Source: Blasia pusilla (taxonomy: Eukaryota > Marchantiophyta > Marchantiopsida > Blasiales). From it: a stretch of 64,000 nt of DNA. The notes below the pieces were generated by a model, which was not told where the DNA came from, did no database searches, and saw nothing but the letters and a program-made list of their open reading frames with translations. How positions within the stretch are numbered: the stretch's first letter is position 1; each line of letters starts with the position of its first letter. Positions 56,323 to 64,000 of the stretch are shown here, piece after piece. A program made the position numbers and the translations under genes. Location of the stretch: contig CM114274.1 in NCBI GenBank assembly GCA_050084515.1, forward strand, positions 20,336,001 through 20,400,000, written 5' to 3'.

Positions 56323-58238
56323 TCATGATGTATCTGCTATCTCCATAAATGTGTCGTCTAAACTATCAAATTCAGGGGTAGGCACAAAACGGCCGTGAAT
56401 CGTAGAAGGTTTGTTGATAATGTTAGGGGTATGATTGCGCATTCTTTCTCGTGACTTGTTAACCACTAAGTTACTCCCTAGGACTTCATTCTGGACTAAG
56501 ACATCAGATGGAGTAAATGCTGGTAATTCTTCAAGAGTAAGTGAAAGAGTGGGTACTACTTCTGGAAGAGACTTAGTATGATTGTCGAATTGGCGCTTCC
56601 AATGTTTGTTGATGTAGTCGATTTCCTTGTTCATCTGCTCTTCCAAGTTCTTGCTTGCTTCGTCGACCAGCTCTTTGACATCTTCCGGGTCCATTTGGGC
56701 TTCGCTGAGTAGCTTCTGCTCTGCCTCCAAGACTGCGATCCTCCCAGTAGCCTCCGCCCACGGCGCCAGTAAGTCTTTGTTCGCTTCTTGATGTTCTTGA
56801 AGCAGCTTCGAAGACTCAGCATGTTGGATCGACAACTTCTTGAATTCGGTGTGAACCCGCCTTGTTTGATGTTGATGCTTGTCAATGAGGTGCGAAGCTT
56901 CCTTGATCTGCGAAACTAACTGATCCGCCCCACATTCGAGGTTAATCGCCAAACTTTCCCATTGGCGGGCGTTCCGTGCTTTGTACAGACACTGGACCAA
57001 GTCGCTTTGAGCTTTGCGAAGCGTGGTCTTCGTGTCTTTGAGTTCGTGATTCCGTAATTGCAGATTCGTTTTTGCTACTCGACGCTGTACTTCATGATCT
57101 GACGAAGCTTGGGCTCTGCAGTTGAGGTCGTGCAGGCCTTCTAAATAATCGTCCACGGACGCTGTATCCTCGAGGTGAAGAACCCGCTGGAGTTGGTTCA
57201 TGACGGAAACTGCCAATTGCAAGAACCATATCATGTCGTCTGCCGTCTGCGACATGAGGCGAAGTGCAGGTTGATGATCGCTTGCCCGCAGGGTCTCGTC
57301 GGAATCCTCTTGCATGACAGGTTCTGGGTCCGGGGGTGTTTCAAAATTGACCCGGCCTCGCTTTGGCCGAGGCATTTCGTTGATATCTTCGTCTTTCTTC
57401 AAAGCCGAAGTGTGCGGATGTTGCTGAGGTGCTTCGGAGGGCGGGGTGACTTTGCGGCTACCCCTGGTACTAGTTGCGCCTTGCCGTGGTAGTCGGACGG
57501 GGGTCACTTGCAACCAATCTAACGCCTCCTCTGCGGTTAATTCCTGCTTGTGAATATAAAGATAGATCAAGAAAGAAGATAGGAAGGACTTCGTGCTTGG
57601 ATGAAGCACTTCCACCATTCCTCGACGCGTGGCCCACAAAAAAGCAAAGTCGACTCACGGGGGCCGGGGTCAAGGTGCTGATTCCAGATGATGTAGCACA
57701 TCTTCAAGATCTTGTTTGTCAGATAGTAAGAACGAGCGGGATAAAACAGGGTCATCAGATGTTTGCAAAACTGACCAAAGACGGGGGGAGAGAGTGACGA
57801 AGCCTTGTAGCCGTTCCTGCCCAGGCGCTCAGACGTGACACAGCCGAGTGCTAAAAGATCTTCATGTTTGACTAGCAACTCCATGTCATACTCGTACTCT
57901 GGCGCAGCCGGGAGCAGATAAGTTGCTCTCCAGTCGTCCGCCGTCCAGTGTTGGGGCTGAGCTCGATACCGAAGACCCTTCTTTCGAAACTTGGCAACTG
58001 CAGACGCAGAGCGAAGCTTTCCCAGGAGTTCTCCGGATGTTAAAGTCCAGTTGGCTTGCAAGAAAGTTGCCAACGATCGCTCCTCCAGCGCTTCGATCAG
58101 CTCCGGTGACAGCTTGACCGTCGGCATCGCCGTGCTTCGAAGAATGGGTGTGGAGTCTTCGCGAGGCATGTTGCTAGGTCGATCTCGATGGACACCCCGC
58201 TTTGGCCTGCTACGCAACTTCGTGGTGATCCCGTCCAT
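56323..58238 (-). pseudogene. Additional 3' ORF of Athila/Tat-like element 2
   Basis: This protein follows integrase in the position of the env-like or accessory ORF of Athila/Tat elements. The first part (58238-57567, 223 codons) has an Arg-rich start and a folded-looking region with Trp/Tyr (WTADDWRATYLLPAAPEYEYD). The second part (57639-56323, 438 codons), joined by a frameshift near 57600, has a Lys/Arg patch (PRPKRGR, a possible nuclear signal) and a long coiled coil (about residues 170-340). I see no signal peptide or membrane segment, so it is not a typical envelope. Function unknown. Without the frameshift it would be about 650 residues. Confidence 0.6.
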
Positions 58239-58329
58239 GAAAATACCCGCTTGGTTACGCTAGACTGCTCTTATAGTCCGCTCCTCCCCTGTCCGTTCTT
58301 GGTCGTGGCGCCGGGGCTATAACAAGAAA

Positions 58330-58535
58330 GTGGGCGCTTCGCGGCTTCGCCACGCTCCCCCTTCCTCACTTCCTGCGCTTTGCCGCTTCGCGGAGCATGG
58401 GCTGTCTGGAACCTCGGTGCTTCGCTACTTCGCGAAGCACGGTATATCTTGAACTTTTGTGCTTCGCTACTCTGCAAAGCTCGGTATGTCTTCGCTACTT
58501 TGCGAAGCACGGGGCGTTCGTCTACCCCCTTCCTC
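58330..58535. repeat. GCTTCGC hairpin repeats between integrase and the 3' ORF
   Basis: Three to four imperfect units of about 60 bp. The best is GTGCTTCGCTACTTCGCGAAGCAC at 58417-58440, a hairpin with 9-bp arms. Related units are at 58378-58400, 58458-58480 and 58490-58510. CTTCGC words also abound in both Athila/Tat LTRs. Confidence 0.65.
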
Positions 58536-58540
58536 ATGTT

Positions 58541-59617
58541 TCAGTTATCCCCAGGTTCGGGCTCATAATACCGGCGCACATGCATTCCATTGACTCGCGA
58601 GGGCAGGGATTCTCCCTGTAAGGTTTCTAATTGGAGGGATCCATAATCATAGATGGCCAATACCCGGTAGGGTCCCATCCAATTTAATTTTAATTTTCCG
58701 GGGAACTTTAGTCGCCGGTTATCATACAATAGCACTAAGTCGCCAACATTGATAGATTGTGGCCCGAGATGTCGATCGTAACGTTTCTTACGTTCTTTTT
58801 GCACTTGGGCTGTCCAGCATAACACGAGCATGCGTGCTTCTTCCAACTCCACTAGGGTCTCATTCCTGTGTTCGATAACTTCGCCCGCAGCTTCCGTTCT
58901 TGTGCCCTCCAATACCCGATAAGTGGGCAACGCCCATTGAATAGGTGTTAAGGGATGTACGCCATAAGTTAGGAAGAACGGGGTGTATTTTTTCGTCACC
59001 TTCTCAGATGTTCGGTACGCCCATAATGCCGGGGCAATTTTTGTGTCCCAATCATAGGAATAGGTTACCGTTAATCGATTCAATATTCCGCAAATGAGGC
59101 CGTTCGATTTTTCTGTCAACCCGTTGGCTTTAGGGGTGTAGGGAGTGGTTTTCCAATGCTTAATGAGAAAGTGGGAAGTGAGAGACTCAATAGTCTGGTT
59201 CAGGAAGTGCGTACCCCCGTCACTTACTAGTTCCAACGGACAGCCATAACGCGTGATAATCATCTCGTATAAAAACTTAGCCATGCTTTGTTTATCTTTC
59301 ATCTTTCGCGTGGCTACTGCTTCAACCATCTTAGTACAATAGTCCGTGGCGATAAGAATATACTTCCGCCGGGTTTGGCGAGTGGCCGGGGAGATAGGGC
59401 CCACGAAGTCAATGCCCCATTTTTCAAAAGGAGCTAGGGGCATGATGGGGACCAAAGGCCACCGCGTAGTCGCCGTGGGTCGACCTGCCCTTTGGCAGGC
59501 ATCACAACTCCGAATAAAGTTACCTACGTCTTTGTACATAGTCGGCCACCAATAACGTGCGGCCAAAATTTTCTTCACGGTATTTTTTACCGCATAGTGT
59601 CCACCGACATCAGCCAT
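58541..59617 (-). CDS. Integrase of Athila/Tat-like element 2
   Basis: A 358-codon open frame. The HHCC zinc domain is partly in frame (GGHY ... CDACQRAG). The catalytic residues are all present: Asp in WGIDFVGPI, Asp in LVSDGGTHF, Glu in ANGLTEKSNG. A GPY-type module (LNWMGPYRV) lies near the C-terminus, and no chromodomain follows. It is the best-preserved integrase in the window. The stop at 58541 precedes a repeat region and the 3' ORF. Confidence 0.85.
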   Translation of the reverse strand: MADVGGHYAVKNTVKKILAARYWWPTMYKDVGNFIRSCDACQRAGRPTATTRWPLVPIMPLAPFEKWGIDFVGPISPATRQTRRKYILIATDYCTKMVEAVATRKMKDKQSMAKFLYEMIITRYGCPLELVSDGGTHFLNQTIESLTSHFLIKHWKTTPYTPKANGLTEKSNGLICGILNRLTVTYSYDWDTKIAPALWAYRTSEKVTKKYTPFFLTYGVHPLTPIQWALPTYRVLEGTRTEAAGEVIEHRNETLVELEEARMLVLCWTAQVQKERKKRYDRHLGPQSINVGDLVLLYDNRRLKFPGKLKLNWMGPYRVLAIYDYGSLQLETLQGESLPSRVNGMHVRRYYEPEPGDN

Positions 59618-59714
59618 ATGCAGAGCTCTGATGACCTAGGGAACCTCTTCAGCTTCTAAGCATCTTCGATGCTCTTCATCAGCACCTAATTTGAATAAGA
59701 CCCCTTGACAGATC

Positions 59715-60344
59715 TCATAAGGGCCTATCCGATGTAAAAAAAACTGCGCATTCTTCCGCTGTCATCGGGGTAGGAAGTCGCAGAGTCATTAGAAACCGCA
59801 GAATATCCTCATAAAACGACTGGCTCAACCGTTCCTCTGTTATCTGGAACAGATCTTCATCAGGAAAGGTATCATCGACAGATTGGGTGAGGTTCGCGTT
59901 TGTCATCCTCAACCGGGAAATAAAATTGGCATTGGTATGCACCTTGCCGACACGGGTCACAACATCGAATGTGAATTCTTGTAGCAACAAGATCCACCGT
60001 GCAATACGTCCTGACAGGTCGGCTTTCACCATTAAGGGTCTAAGTGCAAAATGATCCATATGAAAGACAAATACGTACCCTAATAAATAGTGTCGGAACT
60101 TTTTACAGGAGAAGACCATGCCTAACGCCTCTCGTTCGGTGGTTGTATATTTCTGCTCTGCCGCCGATAGTTGTCGGCCGGCGTAGTAAATTGGAAAATC
60201 ATGTTTGTGCTCATCCAATTGGCTGAGCACTACTCCAATGGCAAATGAGGATGTGTCCACATACACGTGGAAGGGTTTGGTCCAATCGGGGGACCGAAGT
60301 ACAGGAGCCTTTTGCAATGCGTCTTTTAAGGTGTCGAATGCCAC
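59715..60344 (-). CDS. RNase H domain of Athila/Tat-like element 2
   Basis: It shows FHVYVDTSSFAIG (first Asp), YTTTEREALGMVF (Glu) and FVFHMDHFALRPL (the usual TDHxAL with Thr to Met), then GRIARWILLLQEF and the tail toward integrase. Frame changes lie on both sides (near 60344 and 59715) relative to RT and integrase. Confidence 0.8.
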   Translation of the reverse strand: MAFDTLKDALQKAPVLRSPDWTKPFHVYVDTSSFAIGVVLSQLDEHKHDFPIYYAGRQLSAAEQKYTTTEREALGMVFSCKKFRHYLLGYVFVFHMDHFALRPLMVKADLSGRIARWILLLQEFTFDVVTRVGKVHTNANFISRLRMTNANLTQSVDDTFPDEDLFQITEERLSQSFYEDILRFLMTLRLPTPMTAEECAVFFTSDRPL

Positions 60345-60641
60345 TTGGCACGCTGGTGTCCACTCCCATTCGGTGGTCTTCTTAAGTAATGCAAGAAGAG
60401 CACCGCTTTACGCGTAATCTTTAATGAACCGTCGATAATACCCGACATGTCCCAAGAATCCTCTCAATTCCGGAGATTAGTGGGTGGTTCCAATGCGACG
60501 ATAATATCCACCTTGGCCTTATGTCCTCAATTCCTTGCGCCGACACTCGGTGTCCCAAAGAGAATTCCTTGTTTCATAGCGATATAGGATTTTGTCGGAT
60601 GAAGGGACAAATGCACCGCGAAGCGTCTGCGAGTGTTAACT

Positions 60642-61151
60642 CTAACTTTTAAGATGTTCGGCCTCCGTGCTAAAGATACAAAAATCGTCTAAAAGATTTC
60701 CACAAACTTCGAAGATACTCTGGAAGATGGAGATCATCATCCGTTGGAAAGTAGCTGGGGCATTGCACAACCCAAAAGGCATTACGCGATATGCAAAAGT
60801 TCCCCAGTCCGTCGTGAACATTGTGAGGGGACGATCCTTTTCTCGTATGGATACCTGGTTGTACCCCGAATAACCGTCCAAGAAAGTATAACGCTCGTGC
60901 CCGGCCACTTTATCCAAAATACTGTCAGTGAAAGGTAGAGGATGGTGGTCTTTTAAGGTGGCCGCATTTAATTTCCGATAGTCCTGGCACACTCGGATTT
61001 TGCCCGTTTGTTTTTTAGGCACAATTATGATGGGCGACACCCACTCGCTGCTTAACACCGGATAGATTATTCCTGCCTCGAGACGCTGATCCATCTCGTC
61101 CTTGACTAACAATGAATACTTTGGATTCAGTCGATATTGTCGCGTCCGCAC
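60642..61151 (-). pseudogene. Reverse transcriptase of Athila/Tat-like element 2, 5'-truncated
   Basis: It reads RLEAGIIYPVLSSEWVSP, KIRVCQDYRKLNAATLKDH, YTFLDGYSGYNQVSI and MPFGLCNAPATFQRMM, the Athila/Tat signature. The catalytic box is LLDD (usually FMDD or YVDD). The thumb continues to about 60350 in broken frames. The upstream end at 61171 joins the LTR directly, so gag, protease and primer-binding site were lost. Confidence 0.8.
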
Positions 61152-61171
61152 CGGGACCGTCTTCGACTATA

Positions 61172-61976
61172 TGTAATGTCTAAGTGTTTCTTATTTACAG
61201 TCAATTGTAGAGTTCGATCCCCAAGAGGATCATTGTTGGATGAAAAGAGAGTATAAAGTGATGATTATGTTGTAAAAGTGTAGTTGATTATGTAATTCAA
61301 ATGTAATATTCCAGTAACATCTTCCGATCCCTTTTAGTACCTATGTTTTCTTCTTCAATTCTCTCGAGTGGAGTTTAAAGTACGCTCAGGCAATTTGTTC
61401 TCTCAAAATCTTGGAACCTCACAGAGACCTCAATAATAAAGCTGGCTTCTCCTACTTTCGGAACTCAATCCGTCGGGGTAGGTTACTCTCTGTCAAACAG
61501 ATTTCATACAACTTTATGTTGATTATTCCATTGATGAGAAAGGTTCGGCCTTTGATTCACTCTTCACTGTGCAGACCCAAAAGAATATTCAGACATAAGC
61601 ATCGCACATCAGAATGAATGAATGAATGCTTTACTACTCCATCAAGAATTGGAAGACTTCAAAGTATATACAAGCTCGAGAGGGTACAACTCTCTTGCTC
61701 GGACCATTCCTATAGCATAAGGACTTCATGAGCGAATGATCGTAATAACATCTGTTTCTTAAATATTTCGAGTAGGATCGTTTCTATGATCCGGCGTTCT
61801 TGATGAAGTTGGTGTCTCTTCAATATCTCAGAACTACCTAGATCTATGGTTCTCTTAGCTTTTCCTCGATCCCCTGTGAATCCGCGGTACAAAACTGTTC
61901 TAACTACCAACTTGATACAAAGGGTCGCGCCCTTTCCTAGTCTAATTGTTTAAACTATGTGTCGGTTCGAATCACA
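61172..61976 (-). mobile_element. Partial 5' LTR of Athila/Tat-like element 2
   Basis: It is about 95 percent like 55084-55895 by eye, but lacks the 390 bp nearest the LTR start. The boundary at 61976 (GAATCACA) continues into unrelated gene-like sequence. No target duplication matches the other flank, so recombination rather than a single insertion is likely. Confidence 0.7.
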
Positions 61977-62079
61977 AGAAGAGACTATCCTACATTTCAA
62001 GGGGTATGGATGGTTTACATGACTACACCTTGGAATTGCAGAGATTGTCCAATAAAGTGGCAAGGCATTTGACTGGGAA

Positions 62080-63070
62080 GTGGATGCCGCGGAGGCTGAT
62101 AGGTTGACTAAATTTTGTGCCCAACAAGGTGTTGGCCTGGAGAGAGCGTATGTTGATCTCAAGACATCTAAGGATGATAAGCAGAATGGTGTTGAGTCGG
62201 CTCTCCTAGAAAGATTCTATATAGAGTTAAGAAGTGCTCAGTGTCTTTTCAAGGGACGTAGTACCTCTTTGATACTGACCATTCCATGTGCAATAACTTT
62301 GATTTCTGATAAGAATGTAGTAATAGGACATGACCCGAGCAATATTGTGGGAACTGGTTTACACAAAATTATGTACAGTTGTAAAATAAACGGAATCCAT
62401 GGCTTTAGGGAAGAAATATACTATTGTATGAAGGTGTATAAGGAATCATCTCTATCAAGATCTAGAAATTTGATGATGCAAGAGGAGTTATTTGCGAGTA
62501 TTTTACATCACGGTGTTGTTTGTATGATGGGAAGGTTGATCGAGGATCCACCGTGTGCCATTTTTCTATACTGGAATGGTGGGCACCTCAAAAATTGGTT
62601 GCGAGCATGCCATAACTTAAAGAACGGCGGGGGTAATCTAGGAGAGTTGGAAAAGATGAGATATCTCGCAATAGCATCAAATGTCATCCATCTTGTGGTT
62701 TCCCTTCTTGGTACCATGGAGATTGTCCACAAGCATGGGGTTTTTCATACCAACCTCTATGCTAGAAACATGTTCATCCATTTTGGATCCAACTCTAGCC
62801 CATACATCGGCGTTGGAGATTGGGGAAATGCCATGTGGACTGATGAAATCTTAGGTTCTCCTCATAGATGGTGGCAGCATGAACAAAAAAAAACATGTTT
62901 GGCATATAGCACCAAAGTTGATAGTAGGGCCTCAGAATCTCCCTTTTAGCAAGGCCACTAAAATCTATGCCCTAGGAATGATTGTGAAGAATTTGAACTA
63001 TGTGACATACAACCTCTCTTTTGGGAATGCCCAAGCGAACGTGAGATTTACTTGTTTGGAAAGGATTTGA
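62080..63070 (+). pseudogene. Protein kinase-like gene, degenerate
   Basis: The kinase fold can be followed: a Gly-rich loop region (VGTGLHKIMYS), the ATP Lys in YYCMKVYK, the helix-C Glu in EELFASILHH, the hinge (IFLYWNGGHLKNWL), the catalytic loop VFHTNLYARNMFI, and GDWGNA in place of DFG. The HRD Asp is Asn (HTN), so it would be a pseudokinase or weak kinase. At A9 near 62886 the frame shifts; the other frame continues with APKLIVGPQNLPF and IYALGMIVKNL, the activation-segment end and helix F. The true start may be upstream (FDWEVDAAEADRL begins near 62065). Family not identified. Confidence 0.6.
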
Positions 63071-63519
63071 AAGTGGGCATCAGCTCCAAATCCCTCTGAT
63101 TGCAAAAGCTTAGAGTTTCTTATCGCATATATCAGAGCAAATGCAAAAGTATTAGGTGTAGACGATGTAGATTCGTGATTAAGGCCAATAATAGTGGAAG
63201 TATGATTGTAAACCCGTTTGAGGATTAGATATTTTTTATGAGAAATGAAAGACTTGGTTAAAAAAGATGAATGTGTTACTATGAAATTTTGTAAATGATG
63301 AATCTTGATTGATGTGAGGATGTATCTTGTGCCATCGTACTACTATTATTGGAATCATTTCTAAGTCACCTTTCTTTTTATATTTTGATAAAAGACAAGA
63401 TGGAGTTGCCACCTCATGAAGACCGTAGCCCTCATGACAATCAGGATGACGGAAGAGGGGAAAACCCCTCGATATACCAACACCAAAGGTCCCTCCAAAG
63501 ATGAACAAGAAATACGGTC

Positions 63520-63885
63520 TTGCAATTCGTCACAGAAGATGAGTTGAAGGCGCACTTGGATAGCGCCATTAACCCACAAGTTTTGAAAGGAGAGTTCAAG
63601 AAGTCACGGCTGAAGTGGCTAAAGCGTACGATTGGAGAAATTGCAAGGAAAGTGGAAGAGAATGACTCGACAAAGGATTGGGCTTTATTCAATGGCGTCC
63701 GAAAGTATGAAGACCTCCCCAAGAGGAAGAGGAAGTTAGTGAGCAAGGTATTTGTTCAACTCAAAGTCATGGAGTTGATGAAGGATATGGAGATCCAGTA
63801 TGGCAATGTGGATGAGGGATCTTCAAGAAGAGATAGGAGACCAAGAGAAGAAGATGGTAGAACCCCACGGCAACACTTTAAATGA
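63520..63885 (+). CDS. Unknown Lys/Glu-rich protein or exon
   Basis: A 121-codon open frame, helix-rich and basic (VLKGEFKKSRLKWLKRTIGE, LPKRKRKLVSKVF), with an acidic/Arg tail. No motif is recognised. The open frame may be an exon that continues a gene past 64000. 63080-63510 between it and the kinase is AT-rich with no clear feature. Confidence 0.35.
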   Translation: MQFVTEDELKAHLDSAINPQVLKGEFKKSRLKWLKRTIGEIARKVEENDSTKDWALFNGVRKYEDLPKRKRKLVSKVFVQLKVMELMKDMEIQYGNVDEGSSRRDRRPREEDGRTPRQHFK

Positions 63886-64000
63886 GCAAGAGTGGAAGCT
63901 TCATCACCACAAGCGTCGTCATGCCATTATTAGCAAGGTGGATTGTCAAGGAGCCTTAGAGCCATACTATCTTCCTTGGATGGTCAAAGAAGAAATCTTC

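Noticed and set aside
55084-61976. Complete LTR retrotransposon with two LTRs
   Set aside because: The right LTR lacks about 390 bp, gag and the primer-binding site are missing, and the flanking 5-mers (GAGTT, AGAAG) differ.
1-64000. tRNA, rRNA, riboswitch or bacterial terminator signals
   Set aside because: None could be recognised by eye; the primer-binding site is only complementary to a tRNA end.

Overview
The window looks like repeat-rich nuclear DNA of a streptophyte, most likely a charophyte green alga (a Chara-like genome is my guess; I cannot confirm it). The reasons are spliced genes with GT-AG introns, CACTA and MULE transposons of plant type, two lineages of Ty3/gypsy retrotransposon, and a gypsy polyprotein that contains a DNMT3-like cytosine methyltransferase, an arrangement previously described in charophytes and dinoflagellates. 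Nearly everything readable is transposon-derived, and most copies are broken. I see no bacterial operons, tRNA, rRNA or CRISPR.

Layout. 1-2580: 3' half of a MULE transposase gene and its CT-rich end. 2574-6256 (-): truncated gypsy copy A (gag, protease, start of DNMT3) with a small LINE insertion. 6257-6931: short CT-ended, palindrome-rich derivative. 7034-13635 (+): copy P1 of a multi-exon gene with a coiled-coil start, a ParB-like block and a beta-class N4/N6 DNA methyltransferase, with palindrome arrays in its introns. 13636-17339 (-): 5' part of an Athila/Tat-like gypsy (LTR, primer-binding site, gag). 17340-19528 and 34119-39332 (-): gypsy copy B, split by a 14.6 kb CACTA element (19529-34118) with clean inverted ends and a TCC target duplication. 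39333-44830 (-): copy P2 of the methyltransferase gene. 46117-49940 (+): MULE transposase copy M2, divergent from P2 across a 1.3 kb spacer full of palindromes. 50396-51778: MULE fragment M3. 51779-54558: scrambled gypsy LTR, gag and integrase pieces. 54571-55083: third methyltransferase fragment (P3). 55084-61976 (-): a second Athila/Tat-like element lacking gag. 61977-64000 (+): a degenerate protein kinase-like gene and an unknown ORF.

The unifying theme is transposons that carry DNA methyltransferases. The gypsy family carries Gag-protease-DNMT3-RT-RNaseH-integrase-PHD, so it joins a cytosine methyltransferase and a histone-reader-type finger in one polyprotein. The MULE-associated unit appears to pair a transposase with a divergently transcribed ParB-like/N4-N6 methyltransferase gene. 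A roughly 25-bp palindrome, often with a GANTC centre, fills the introns, spacer and flanks of that unit and was not seen by eye in the other elements. Whether the two divergent genes form one mobile unit is inference, because no target duplication was found.
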